DNA from: Ornithinibacillus sp047228935
GTDB taxonomy: Bacteria; Bacillota; Bacilli; Bacillales; Amphibacillaceae
Direction: 5' to 3'
Assembly: GCF_047228935.1 (NCBI RefSeq)
Contig: NZ_JBFEGG010000005.1
Coordinates: 1-64,000, forward strand
Length of the DNA: 64,000 bases
This document shows, in pieces, positions 34,594-43,002 of the stretch (its first letter is position 1; the number at the start of each line of letters is the position of its first letter). The translations under genes were made by a program, and so were the position numbers. Under the pieces are notes generated by a model. It was not told the DNA's origin. It made no database searches and worked only from the letters and a program-made list of their open reading frames with translations.

Positions 34594-35400
34594 ATGGTTT
34601 CCGTGCTAACAGAGGATTTAGCGAGAAGAATTGAAGTCTCAGAGATTGATGGGCTAAAATCAAGACTTTCTGCCATTCAATCTTTACCAGGTAATCCAAT
34701 GGGTGTTGAAATAACGGATTTTGGCCATGCAACTGCATTTATTGCGAAAGGGATTCCTGGCCCAGCATTTAATACTATAAGAGGGCTTACCTCGGAAGAC
34801 ATTCAAGAGATTGATAGGATTCTAGATTATTATAAGGATAAAAATATTCCGGCTCAATTTGAAATAACACCTGCATCTAGCAGTGAAGAGTTGTTATTTA
34901 CATTAGCTAAAAAGGGATTCTATCAAAAGGGATTTCATAGTGTTTTATACGGAGAGGCTAAGGGGGTAATTGGAGGGCAAGACCAATCTATTTCTATTAG
35001 AAAATTGAAAGCAGATGAATTTGGATTATTTGCTGACTTGTATGTAAAGGGATTTGGGCTACCTAGCTTTATAAAAGAGGGAATTGCACAGAACAATCAA
35101 GTCTTATATTCTCATGGAGCTTGGGATTTTTATATGGCAAGCTATCATAATGAACCAGCAGGCATAGGGGTTTTGTTTACCCATAATGGGATGGCAACGC
35201 TAGCGGCATCTTCCGTCATTCCCGAATACCGAAACAGAGGAATTCATCGTGCCCTCATTATCGAAAGGATAATAGAAGCATGGAATAAAAAAGTAGAATT
35301 TATAGTAGGACAAGCTAAATTTGCAAGTACGAGTGCGAATAATATGGAACGTTTAGGATTAAGGGTTGCTTATACAAAGACAATATGGGGAGAAGTATAA
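34594..35400 (+). CDS. GNAT family acetyltransferase (double-length)
   Basis: A 268-residue protein. The first 125 residues are a degenerate GNAT-like or ligand domain (TEDLARRIEVSEIDGLKSRL, PAQFEITPASSSEELLFTLA), and the C-terminal half is a canonical GNAT with SIRKLKADEFGLFADLYVKG and VIPEYRNRGIHRALI as the acetyl-CoA loop. Substrate unknown. Likely co-transcribed with the acetyltransferase upstream. Confidence 0.8.
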   Translation: MVSVLTEDLARRIEVSEIDGLKSRLSAIQSLPGNPMGVEITDFGHATAFIAKGIPGPAFNTIRGLTSEDIQEIDRILDYYKDKNIPAQFEITPASSSEELLFTLAKKGFYQKGFHSVLYGEAKGVIGGQDQSISIRKLKADEFGLFADLYVKGFGLPSFIKEGIAQNNQVLYSHGAWDFYMASYHNEPAGIGVLFTHNGMATLAASSVIPEYRNRGIHRALIIERIIEAWNKKVEFIVGQAKFASTSANNMERLGLRVAYTKTIWGEV

Positions 35401-35447
35401 GAAAGACATTGTAACTTCACTTTTGGTAGGTTAAATGGTGCTAGTAG

Positions 35448-35604
35448 GCGATAAACTTTGTTGATACAGGGATACAAGCTATTAACCGAACCACACAAAG
35501 TGTATCTAACGATTCACACAAAACTGCTGAGGAAGCAAAAGGGCAGTGCTCAAACAGAGAATGCTTCTAAGTTAAAAGGAAGCAATGTAACAGCAACATT
35601 ATAA
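35448..35604 (+). pseudogene. decayed coding fragment, coiled-coil protein remnant
   Basis: An open stretch without a start reads AINFVDTGIQAINRTTQSVS then NDSHKTAEEAKGQ, and after a one-base frameshift continues AQTENASKLKGSNVTATL to a stop. The heptad-like Thr/Ala/Gln pattern resembles methyl-accepting chemotaxis or flagellar accessory proteins, but the piece is too short to assign. It fills the gap between the acetyltransferase gene and the ytrA-like operon. Confidence 0.4.
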
Positions 35605-35632
35605 TCAAGTTATCTAATAATAAAGAATGCAG

Positions 35633-35665
35633 ATGCTCTCTATCTAATAGAGGGCATTTTTTTCT
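35633..35665 (+). terminator. intrinsic terminator
   Basis: ATGCTCTCTA (35633-35642) pairs with TAGAGGGCAT (35648-35657, one G-T pair), then a T-run. Confidence 0.75.
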
Positions 35666-35678
35666 TGCCAGAATATTA

Positions 35679-35698
35679 AATGTAATATATACTACATT
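35679..35698. promoter_or_regulatory. candidate YtrA-type operator
   Basis: AATGTA-ATATATAC-TACATT is an inverted repeat of the TGTA-N-TACA kind bound by YtrA-like GntR regulators, placed about 40 bp before the regulator start. Confidence 0.55.
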
Positions 35699-35735
35699 AC
35701 AACACTAATGCACTATGTTGGTTAGGGGGTCCGAT

Positions 35736-36116
35736 ATGGTTTTAAATATGAATAGTACGACACCAATCTATTTTCAAATTGCCGAATGGATAGAAAATGA
35801 AATATTAATTGGTAACCTGAAAGTTGATGAAAGGGTATATTCCCAATATAAGCTTGCAGATATGTTTACAATAAATCCAGCTACTGCAGCAAAAGGGTTA
35901 AACCTACTTTATGAAGAAGGTATTTTATATAACAAGCGCGGTTTAGGAAAATTTGTAGCTAATGAGGCAATGGGGATTATTCTAGAAAAACGTAAAAATC
36001 AAAAATTAAAAGGACTTCTAATCGAAGCAGTTCAAGAGGCAGAAAGACTGCAAGTCCAGGAAGAAGATCTATTAAACATGTTGAAAGATATTATGAAGGA
36101 ACAAAAGGGGGAGTAG
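35736..36116 (+). CDS. GntR family regulator, YtrA subfamily
   Basis: A 126-residue winged-helix regulator. STTPIYFQIAEWIENEILIG opens the GntR domain and MFTINPATAAKGLNLLYEEG is the recognition helix region; the short C-terminal helix lacks a ligand-binding domain, which defines the YtrA subfamily. Such repressors control an ABC operon of which they are the first gene, as here. I start at the ATG after AGGGGG; an upstream TTG is unsupported. Gap to the ATPase gene is 2 bp. Confidence 0.87.
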   Translation: MVLNMNSTTPIYFQIAEWIENEILIGNLKVDERVYSQYKLADMFTINPATAAKGLNLLYEEGILYNKRGLGKFVANEAMGIILEKRKNQKLKGLLIEAVQEAERLQVQEEDLLNMLKDIMKEQKGE

Positions 36117-36118
36117 TT

Positions 36119-37012
36119 GTGAATGTAGTGGAATGTAATGGGCTAGTAAAACAGTATGGTAGTTTTAGAGCATTAAATCATCTCTCTTTATCTATCAAAG
36201 AAAACACGATTACTGGGCTTATTGGCCGAAATGGGGCAGGAAAGACAACGTTACTAAAAATAATTGCAGGCTATTGGCGTGAAACAGCAGGTGAGGTCAG
36301 CGTATTAGGCAAGCGTCCATTTAATAATCTGGATGTGTCTATAAATTCAATCTTTGTAGATGACATGATGAGTTTTACGAATACATTGACATTAAATGAG
36401 CTCTTAGAAGAAGCTGGAAAATTCTATCCGAATTGGGATAAGAATCTGGCATTTGGATTGATGGACTATTTTAATTTTAATTTAAATCATAATCATCAAA
36501 GTCTCTCAAAAGGTAAACGGAGTACATTCAATGTGATAGTTGGTCTTTCTGCGAAATGCCCGTTAACCATATTAGATGAACCGACTACCGGAATGGATAC
36601 GGCGGTGAGAAAGGACTTTTATCGAGCGTTGTTAAAAGATTATTTAACATCACCACGCACTATCCTCATTTCAAGTCATCATTTAAATGAATTGGAGGAT
36701 TTATTGGAGGATGTCTTATTACTTGATAAGGGAAAGGCAATTTTACATCTGCCAGTTGATGAATTAAAAGAATATGCGGTCGGATTGAGTGGGAGACCTG
36801 TTGATGTGCTACAAGCAATAGAAAATAAAGAGGTTCTCCATAAACAAAATATGGAATCAGATAATTGCTATGTGGTGGTTCGGAATAACTTTTCACATAA
36901 TGAAATGAAACGATTAGGAATAGGGGTCTCATCAGTTACTCCTAGTGACTTATGCGTCTATCTCACGAATCAAACGAAAGGGGGAATAGATGATGTCTTT
37001 AACAAACACTAG
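36119..37012 (+). CDS. ABC transporter ATP-binding protein (YtrB-like)
   Basis: A 297-residue ATPase with Walker A GRNGAGKTT, a somewhat degenerate signature LSKGKRSTF in place of LSGGQ, Walker B LTILDEPTTGMD and H-loop SSHH. The C-terminal 80 residues form an extra domain. GTG start next to AGGGGGAG. Overlaps the permease gene by 23 bases. In B. subtilis the Ytr system responds to cell-wall antibiotics; a similar envelope-stress role is inferred from the regulator type. Confidence 0.87.
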   Translation: MNVVECNGLVKQYGSFRALNHLSLSIKENTITGLIGRNGAGKTTLLKIIAGYWRETAGEVSVLGKRPFNNLDVSINSIFVDDMMSFTNTLTLNELLEEAGKFYPNWDKNLAFGLMDYFNFNLNHNHQSLSKGKRSTFNVIVGLSAKCPLTILDEPTTGMDTAVRKDFYRALLKDYLTSPRTILISSHHLNELEDLLEDVLLLDKGKAILHLPVDELKEYAVGLSGRPVDVLQAIENKEVLHKQNMESDNCYVVVRNNFSHNEMKRLGIGVSSVTPSDLCVYLTNQTKGGIDDVFNKH

Positions 37013-37730
37013 TCTCGTTAATATTGTAATGAAGCAACTTCGATATAAATTAAAGGCTTATATTGGTGTTCTTCTCGCATTGATTCTTGCACAGGTACTC
37101 GGGATATTTATTGCAACTTTAGCTGCATCAGTAGGGTCTGTATCAAATGGTTTTTATTCCATTGAAGTGGAATCTTATTCTTCTAATGTAGTTATCGGAT
37201 TTACACTGATTTGGGCATTTATGAATGCAATTTTAATTTCAACGAAAGCCTATCGTGAGGACGATTTTACATTCGTAGCTAACCGATTGTCTTATAATTT
37301 TTCCAATATTTTATTTATCATCACTATAAGTACAGTAGGAGCGGTTACCGCATTTTTATCAAACGGGATAATTCAAATTGTTGTTTACTTTACAAGTGAT
37401 GTTGAGTTTTTCTTAACGCTAGGCGAGTCCGTAGAACCTTTCCACCATGGGTTAGGTTTAGTGTCTACGTTTTTATATGTTTTGTTATTTGCCATTACAG
37501 GATATCTAATTGGTATGATGGTCCAGGTTAGCAAGTTATTTTTATTATTAATCCCGATTTGTCTATTTGCAATCGGCTACCTAGAGCAAGGTGGGTTCGG
37601 ATTTGGTGAGATCGTTGGGTTTTATTTCTTAGAACAATCCTTTCCTCTATTTGTAATTAAATCACTGATTACCATCCTTATTTGTGGAAGTTTAGCAATA
37701 TTACTTTCCAATCGATTGGAGGTTAGATGA
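36990..37730 (+). CDS. ABC transporter permease
   Basis: A 246-residue protein with six TM helices, the first at about 20-42. No known signature beyond an ABC-2-like layout, with the cytosolic loop KAYREDDFTFVANRLSYN as coupling-helix candidate. ATG follows AAGGGGG inside the ATPase coding region. Overlaps the next gene by four bases (ATGA). Presumably the membrane partner of the ATPase at 36119. Confidence 0.78.
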   Translation: MMSLTNTSLVNIVMKQLRYKLKAYIGVLLALILAQVLGIFIATLAASVGSVSNGFYSIEVESYSSNVVIGFTLIWAFMNAILISTKAYREDDFTFVANRLSYNFSNILFIITISTVGAVTAFLSNGIIQIVVYFTSDVEFFLTLGESVEPFHHGLGLVSTFLYVLLFAITGYLIGMMVQVSKLFLLLIPICLFAIGYLEQGGFGFGEIVGFYFLEQSFPLFVIKSLITILICGSLAILLSNRLEVR

Positions 37731-38416
37731 CGGGTATGATTTCTTTTCTACCAATACTATTCATTATAGGGATTATTACTTTTTTTATCCTTCTCAACAA
37801 GCGTTATAAAACAAAACCAGTAACGTTTGACAAGGCGAAGTGGATAATCATTGGCTATGTTTCTATTTTATTCATATCGACGTTATTTTCATCACTACTT
37901 CCTAAATCGGAAGCCGTAGTTGTGGATCAGAATTTTGAAAATCATTGGCAAAACAGTTTATATCAAAAAGCTCTTGACGGCAATTTCTCTACATTTGATG
38001 CCACAGATATTTCTGAGAGTTGGGAATTCCCGTTGACAAGTAATACGTTATCTTTGGAATCGTTTAATTATGAGGAACCTTTTTTAATTGAAAGAACAAA
38101 TGATTTAGTTGATAAGGTTGAGTTATATTTTATAGCGGATTGGCAAGTAATGGAAGTGAATTCCATTGCAATCGACATAAGTGAATATATACCAGATGTA
38201 AATATTGAATTGGAACAAAATTCACTTCAAGTAAAAGGGGATAGAACCTTAATTCAATTAGGATATGCGGAACCAAATTTTACTGTAGTACAGTTCTTAA
38301 AAGAATATGAATCAGGTTTTGGTTATTCTGGGTCCCGCTTTTTCTATATTCGAATTCCAGAGAATGTAACGGTTGATAATACGTATGCTTTACCAATAGA
38401 AGAAGTAAAAAATTAA
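37727..38416 (+). CDS. unknown membrane-anchored protein of the GntR-ABC operon
   Basis: A 229-residue protein with two N-terminal TM helices (about 4-24 and 41-60) and a 165-residue domain predicted outside the cell, rich in beta-type sequence and ending FFYIRIPENVTVDNTYALPI. I do not recognise the family. Translational coupling to the permease suggests it is a third transporter component, perhaps a sensor or substrate-capture domain. Confidence 0.7.
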   Translation: MTGMISFLPILFIIGIITFFILLNKRYKTKPVTFDKAKWIIIGYVSILFISTLFSSLLPKSEAVVVDQNFENHWQNSLYQKALDGNFSTFDATDISESWEFPLTSNTLSLESFNYEEPFLIERTNDLVDKVELYFIADWQVMEVNSIAIDISEYIPDVNIELEQNSLQVKGDRTLIQLGYAEPNFTVVQFLKEYESGFGYSGSRFFYIRIPENVTVDNTYALPIEEVKN

Positions 38417-38472
38417 CCAAATTATTTCCCCTGAATATAATGAACATGACATTATGTTTGGGGGTTCTTACT

Positions 38473-38622
38473 ATGAATTATGTGAAAAGTGGTCTAGCCT
38501 TTTTTGGTTTTTTATTTACTGGAATGGGAGTAGGATTATTCTTTCATAATATCGAGGCTGGCGGAGCTGTGGGCTTTGGGTTAGGGATTTTATCGATGGT
38601 TGTATTTCGCAGAGATGAATAA
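38473..38622 (+). CDS. small membrane protein (49 residues)
   Basis: NYVKSGLAFFGFLFTGMGVG starts a 49-residue protein with two short Gly-rich hydrophobic segments and a charged tail FRRDE. GGGGG lies eight bases before this ATG; an ATG 11 codons earlier is less well placed. It lies 56 bp after the ABC operon and may belong to it. Function unknown. Confidence 0.55.
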   Translation: MNYVKSGLAFFGFLFTGMGVGLFFHNIEAGGAVGFGLGILSMVVFRRDE

Positions 38623-38711
38623 AGTTTTAGTAAATGCATTAATGGACTTTTTTGTGGAGAACAGCGAACCCCAATAAAACTTTTACTATGTAGCATAAGA
38701 AGACGGGAAAA

Positions 38712-38759
38712 TAAAAAGATTGGCTTAAGGAGCATGCTCCCTTTGCCAACCTTTTTATT
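38712..38759. terminator. bidirectional terminator
   Basis: TTGGC and GCCAA enclose the perfect inner palindrome GGAGCATGCTCC, with T-runs on both strands. Confidence 0.75.
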
Positions 38760-39912
38760 TTTCTTCACTCTGATAAGCACCGTATTTCTCACCATAAAAA
38801 CGGTTATATCGTTCTTTAAATTTTTCATAAATATAGGAAACTACTACTTTCAAAATGGCATATCCTGGTATCCCTAGAATAACCCCGAGTAATCCAAATA
38901 AATTACCAGCTACTAGTAATACAATCATTATAGTTAATGGGTGAATTTTCATCGTTCTTCCCATAATATTAGGTGAAATTAGGTTTCCTTCTAGGAATTG
39001 GACAATCACCCAAACGATGGCGAGCTTGAGTAGCATAAACGGTGAATTTACAATTGCTATGATTACAGCCGGAATAATGGATAGTGTAGGTCCCAAGTAT
39101 GGAACAACACTTAAGATACCAGCTAAAATTGCTAGTGTAATAGCGTAATCTAAACCGATAATTAAATAGCCAATATATAGTAGTACACCAATACAAGTAG
39201 CAACAATAATTTGGCCTTGAATATAGGATCCCACTTGTGCATCCATCGTATGTAAGATTCGATTTGCATCTTTTCTGTATTTTGGTGGTAATAGTTTTAA
39301 ACTATATTCTTTGAAACGATCTCCATCCTTTAATAGGAAAAATAGAATAAATGGAAAAGTAACTAAAGCGACGATAAAATTCGTAACCGTACCTGCAAAA
39401 CTTCGTACACCTTGAAAGGCATCTAATACATATGTACCGATAACGCCTGGAATATTACTGAAATTAGAAACTACCCAGTTATATGCCTCATCATAATATG
39501 GTGCAAGTAGCGTATTATTTTGAATCCAGTCATTTATATCAACCCAAAGTTCTTGTACATAATGTGGAAAAGTATGGATTAAATCGGAAATTTGTTTTTC
39601 AATTGCCGGTGCAATCAATAGAATTAATCCCGTTAGCAATCCGCCAATTCCGATAATAATGATCACAATTCCCCAAATTCGTTTAATCTTTATCTTTTCA
39701 AGTAAATCAACAATTGGATTTAAAAGATAAAAGGCGACAAATGCTAGAATGATTGGTGGTGTAATAGTTGATAAGACTACGATTAACGGATAAAAGATAA
39801 ATGAAATCTTGTTATATATCAAGACTGTTATCCCAATCAAGATTAATACTGCCAGGACAAATACTATATTTTTTCCCCCAAGGAATTTGATGAAGTTATT
39901 ATCTGAATTCAT
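38755..39912 (-). CDS. AI-2E family transporter (YtvI/UPF0118-like)
   Basis: A 385-residue AI-2E/TqsA family protein with about eight TM helices in the usual pattern: two N-terminal TM pairs, a long outside helix pair (about 100-160), then the conserved LLPPKYRKDANRILHTMD amphipathic region and GYLIIGLDYAITLAILAG, ending in LGVILGIPGYAILKV. Members include exporters of autoinducer or small molecules and Na+/H+ antiporters; the substrate is unknown. AAAAGGAG precedes the ATG. Confidence 0.87.
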   Translation of the reverse strand: MNSDNNFIKFLGGKNIVFVLAVLILIGITVLIYNKISFIFYPLIVVLSTITPPIILAFVAFYLLNPIVDLLEKIKIKRIWGIVIIIIGIGGLLTGLILLIAPAIEKQISDLIHTFPHYVQELWVDINDWIQNNTLLAPYYDEAYNWVVSNFSNIPGVIGTYVLDAFQGVRSFAGTVTNFIVALVTFPFILFFLLKDGDRFKEYSLKLLPPKYRKDANRILHTMDAQVGSYIQGQIIVATCIGVLLYIGYLIIGLDYAITLAILAGILSVVPYLGPTLSIIPAVIIAIVNSPFMLLKLAIVWVIVQFLEGNLISPNIMGRTMKIHPLTIMIVLLVAGNLFGLLGVILGIPGYAILKVVVSYIYEKFKERYNRFYGEKYGAYQSEEK

Positions 39913-39961
39913 ATAATTGGGACTCCTTTTTTCTTTTCATTATAGAGGAAGAAGGAGAAAT

Positions 39962-40120
39962 ATGCCATTTTTGATTGTAGTAAATAGTCCATTTCTAGTA
40001 AAAAGGTACCATGAAGATAACGTGTTTCGTAGCTTTAGAAGTCTTTTGGTGAAATGGGGAGGATTTTTAGCAGGTGGTCTCGTTGTGAATACAGGCGAGG
40101 ATATGCGTGTTGAAGAATGA
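39962..40120 (+). CDS. small protein of 52 residues, uncertain
   Basis: PFLIVVNSPFLVKRYHEDN begins a 52-residue reading frame preceded by a strong GAAGGAG ribosome site, divergent from the AI-2E gene. One short hydrophobic patch and a basic centre (RSFRSLLVKW) are visible. No recognised family. The ribosome site is the main support. Confidence 0.4.
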   Translation: MPFLIVVNSPFLVKRYHEDNVFRSFRSLLVKWGGFLAGGLVVNTGEDMRVEE

Positions 40121-40232
40121 CGAACCATTATTGTCTACTAGACGTATATTCAAGCAAGATCCCGAAAAGTTTGTTATACTTTAAATAGGAAAAGCGTAAA
40201 ATAATAGTACGAGATATACTGTTTAGATAAGG

Positions 40233-40271
40233 GGGATTCTAAGAAAGGAGATATAGCTTTCATGGAATCCC
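40233..40271 (+). promoter_or_regulatory. two-step stem-loop in the leader of the yisP-like gene
   Basis: GGGATTC (40233-40239) pairs with GAATCCC (40265-40271), and inside it GAAAG (40243-40247) pairs with CTTTC (40257-40261). The hairpin traps an AAAGGAG sequence in its loop and encodes a possible four-residue leader (ATG at 40262). No T-run follows. Confidence 0.5.
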
Positions 40272-40320
40272 TTTGACACAAACAAACTTGAGGGTTAGTT
40301 TTTAAGGAGGATTTACCAGC

Positions 40321-41142
40321 TTGAATGATGTGGCGAGATTAGAAAAAGAAGCAATGCAAATGCTTAAAAAAACTAGTAGAACTTTCTATATACCGATAAA
40401 GCTTTTAAAACCAACCTTACGTAAGACGGTTGCTTCTGCTTACCTTTGCATGCGAGCAATAGACGAAATAGAAGATCATGAACAGCTGGACTCGGAGTCA
40501 AAACAACATTTACTACGTTCAACTAGTGAACTACTAAAAGCCGATTTTAATTATGATGCGTATTCGCAGTTACTTGCACCTCATCATGACTTATTACCTG
40601 AAGTAACGAAGCGACTAGGGGATTGGATTAAATTCTGTCCTCGAGATATTGTGGATAAAGTGTTAGAATCAACTAGGATTATGGCGAATGGTATGGCTGA
40701 TTGGGTAGAAAAGAATTGGCAGATTAAAACAAAAGAAGATTTAGATGATTATACGTATTATGTTGCTGGGTTAGTTGGTGTGATGCTTTCTGATTTTTGG
40801 CGTTGGTATGATAATACGGAAACAGACCATGAATTAGCAATCGGCTATGGCAGAGGTCTTCAAGCAATAAATGTATTACGTAATATGGATGAAGACAAGG
40901 AACGGGGTGTCCAATTTTTCCCGGAAAATTGGACGAGAGAAGACATGTTTGAATATGCATCTTTTAACCTGGCGAAAGCAGATGAATACATGAGATCTAT
41001 TAAGACGAAAAATATTATTCTATTCTGTAGGATTCCTCTAGCATTAGCACATCGAACTCTTCATGCACTAAAGAACGGTAAAGAAAAAATATCTCGACAA
41101 GAAGTAGAAGCTACGGTAGATGAGATACTGAAGAACGGATAA
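40321..41142 (+). CDS. yisP: squalene/phytoene synthase family protein, YisP-like
   Basis: A 273-residue all-helical prenyl synthase-fold protein. The start (MLKKTSRTFYIPIKLL) matches B. subtilis YisP, which hydrolyses farnesyl-PP to farnesol and supports biofilm lipid rafts. The first Asp-rich motif is intact (AIDEIEDHE); the second reads NVLRNMDEDKERGVQFFPE, giving partial Asp ligands as in YisP. Hence it may be a phosphatase rather than a true head-to-head synthase. TTG start after AAGGAGG. No carotenoid genes are adjacent. Confidence 0.85.
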   Translation: MNDVARLEKEAMQMLKKTSRTFYIPIKLLKPTLRKTVASAYLCMRAIDEIEDHEQLDSESKQHLLRSTSELLKADFNYDAYSQLLAPHHDLLPEVTKRLGDWIKFCPRDIVDKVLESTRIMANGMADWVEKNWQIKTKEDLDDYTYYVAGLVGVMLSDFWRWYDNTETDHELAIGYGRGLQAINVLRNMDEDKERGVQFFPENWTREDMFEYASFNLAKADEYMRSIKTKNIILFCRIPLALAHRTLHALKNGKEKISRQEVEATVDEILKNG

Positions 41143-41146
41143 AGCC

Positions 41147-41171
41147 ACGACCATTTGTCGTGGTTTTTTAT
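41147..41171 (+). terminator. intrinsic terminator after the yisP-like gene
   Basis: CCACGAC (41147-41153) and GTCGTGG (41159-41165), then TTTTTT. Confidence 0.9.
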
Positions 41172-41177
41172 ATAGTT

Positions 41178-41276
41178 TTAATTAAAGTAATGCTTCTTCA
41201 GTAAGATTCCGGCAAACATACCGAATGTTAAAAGGATCGTGATTACAGCCCCAGTCAAACTTTTAAAAAGTAGGCT
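41178..41276 (-). pseudogene. remnant of a small membrane protein gene
   Basis: An open stretch on the minus strand, closed upstream by a stop and without a start, encodes KSLTGAVITILLTFGMFAG then ILLKKHYFN and a stop. The hydrophobic pattern with a basic end is protein-like. It probably derives from a small one-TM protein; no family assigned. Confidence 0.3.
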
Positions 41277-41351
41277 TCAAATGGTTCTTCGGCAAAAAGA
41301 TAGAAAAAGAGACCAGAACGGCCTCTTCATATCATAATAGAATAATTATAA

Positions 41352-41549
41352 CTAATCCGTGCTTTTTCTAACCAGTGCTTTAAGTGCCAGGTAGACAATT
41401 GCAATAGCAAAGACGACAATCACAAGTCCACCTATTAATTGAAGGACTTCTGCGATTTGTGTTGTAATAATGCTTGAAGTAGGTACGTTAGCAAGTGCAA
41501 AGCCTGCTAATATAGCAGCAAGATATAAGCCTACAAGTCTATCCCACAT
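41352..41549 (-). CDS. small two-TM membrane protein (65 residues)
   Basis: A 65-residue protein with hydrophobic helices at about 5-23 and 36-58 and a short basic tail ALVRKSTD. AAAGGAGGG at correct spacing before the ATG supports expression. No family recognised. It is a stand-alone gene between the yisP-like gene and the Gly/Pro-rich gene. Confidence 0.65.
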   Translation of the reverse strand: MWDRLVGLYLAAILAGFALANVPTSSIITTQIAEVLQLIGGLVIVVFAIAIVYLALKALVRKSTD

Positions 41550-41636
41550 ACTTATCCCTCCTTTTACTATAGCTTATGCAAAAGAAGGGACCAGTGTTTT
41601 TACATTCATGTTACTCCGATAAAACAGGCTACTGAC

Positions 41637-42083
41637 CTAGAAACATTGGAATGAGGCAACGCGATTTAAGTCAATGCCAAAGTATACCCAACGATTTCGT
41701 TGCCATCTAAATCCAGCAACGGAATTTCTTCCGACAAAAATTGGAAAGAACCAAAAGGAATTGCCGTTTACTAACCAAATATAAGTGAATCGAAATAAGC
41801 ATCCTCTAATTGCACCAGGGTCAATGGCAAAAGTTTGGAATTGTGGTTGTTGGGGGATGAAACTTGGTGGTGGTGTAGTTGGGGCGCCACCTATCCCGCC
41901 ACCAGGTTGGCCAGGAAAACCTCCTCCAGGAAATCCACCAGGGAATTGTCCACCTCCTGGGGAAAATCCTCCAGTTTGCCCCCCTCCAGGAAACCCACCT
42001 TGATTGCCAAATAATTGTCCTAATATATTTCCAGGTAAATTGAATTGTCTCTCATCGTCATATGGTGGTTCAAAATGATTCAA
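41637..42083 (-). CDS. Gly/Pro-rich surface or spore protein with conserved aromatic C-terminal domain
   Basis: A 148-residue protein. After an acidic start (NHFEPPYDDERQFNLPGN) comes a low-complexity GGFPGGG/QPGGG segment (about 30-75), then a Cys- and Trp-rich domain: GAIRGCLFRFTYIWLVNG, FWFFPIFVGRNSVAGFRW, WVYFGIDLNRVASFQCF. The TTG eight bases after AAGGAGG fixes the start; a longer frame is unsupported. There is no signal peptide. The layout recalls spore coat or exosporium proteins of Bacillaceae, but I do not recognise the family firmly. Confidence 0.65.
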   Translation of the reverse strand: MNHFEPPYDDERQFNLPGNILGQLFGNQGGFPGGGQTGGFSPGGGQFPGGFPGGGFPGQPGGGIGGAPTTPPPSFIPQQPQFQTFAIDPGAIRGCLFRFTYIWLVNGNSFWFFPIFVGRNSVAGFRWQRNRWVYFGIDLNRVASFQCF

Positions 42084-42183
42084 CTCGTATTCCTCCTTAA
42101 AGTAGTCTCCATTTAATATATGGGGAAATCGACTAGAATGGGAGTCTATGTAGAAAAATGGGCTAACTCCTAGGAAAAGAAAT

Positions 42184-42250
42184 AATGAGTGATTACTCAC
42201 TTTACAAAAGAGGTTATTACGTGTAAATTATAAGTGAGTAATCACTCATT
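42184..42250. promoter_or_regulatory. paired operators for the TetR regulator of the DrrAB-like exporter
   Basis: A 19-base sequence containing TGAGTGATTACTCA (42186-42199) recurs as its exact reverse complement (42235-42248), 29 bases away. Each copy is itself near-palindromic, as expected for TetR sites, and the pair lies just before the ABC gene at 42271. Confidence 0.7.
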
Positions 42251-42270
42251 ATCTTAGGAGGGTGTTCGAA

Positions 42271-43002
42271 ATGACGGAGTATGCTGTATCGATTAAAGCT
42301 GTTTCAAAGCAATTTGGAAAGCATGTTGTATTACATGATATTGATTTAGATATTAACGAAGGAGAAATCTTTGGGTTACTTGGTCCTTCAGGTGCGGGTA
42401 AAACAACACTCGTTAAGGAGCTTGCTGGATTAGATATCCCGACAAATGGTGTTAATACGGTTTTAGGAGAAGAGATGCCCAAATTAGAAACCATTAATCG
42501 TATTGGTTACATGGCACAATCAGATGCATTATATGAGGATTTATCCGCTAAAGAAAATCTACTCTTTTTCTCTAGATTGTACGGTTTAAAAGGGAAGAAA
42601 CAACAAATGAGAATTCAAGAAGTAATGGGACTAGTTGATTTAACAGACCATATGAATAAATTGGTAAAAGATTATTCGGGTGGAATGAAACGGCGATTAT
42701 CATTAGCTATCGCACTACTCCATGAGCCAGAATTGTTAATATTAGATGAACCAACGGTAGGGATAGACCCTGTTTTACGAAAGAAGATATGGGATGCTTT
42801 TTATCAGTTAAATAAACAAGGGACAACAATCCTCGTAACAACGCATGTAATGGATGAAGCAGAAAAATGTGATAGGTTAGGCCTTATGCGTGGTGGTAAG
42901 CTTATAGCGGTTGGTACGCCAGAGGAATTGAAGAACCATACGAAGTCTACCACTATTGAGGAAGCGTTTCTCATTTTTGGAGGTGAAGGGAATGCGAATT
43001 AA
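42271..43002 (+). CDS. ABC transporter ATP-binding protein (drug-exporter type)
   Basis: A 243-residue ATPase of the DrrA/ABC-2 class: Walker A GPSGAGKTT, signature YSGGMKRRLSLA, Walker B LLILDEPTVGIDP, H-loop THVMDEAEKC. AGGAGGG precedes the ATG. Overlaps the permease start by 11 bases. With the permease at 42992 and TetR at 44094 it forms a self-regulated export operon. Confidence 0.9.
   Translation: MTEYAVSIKAVSKQFGKHVVLHDIDLDINEGEIFGLLGPSGAGKTTLVKELAGLDIPTNGVNTVLGEEMPKLETINRIGYMAQSDALYEDLSAKENLLFFSRLYGLKGKKQQMRIQEVMGLVDLTDHMNKLVKDYSGGMKRRLSLAIALLHEPELLILDEPTVGIDPVLRKKIWDAFYQLNKQGTTILVTTHVMDEAEKCDRLGLMRGGKLIAVGTPEELKNHTKSTTIEEAFLIFGGEGNAN

Noticed and set aside
41785..42003. Plus-strand Pro/Gly-rich frame opposite the 41637 gene
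   Set aside because: It is the antisense of the GGFPGGG repeat; the minus-strand gene has the ribosome site and a structured C-terminal domain.
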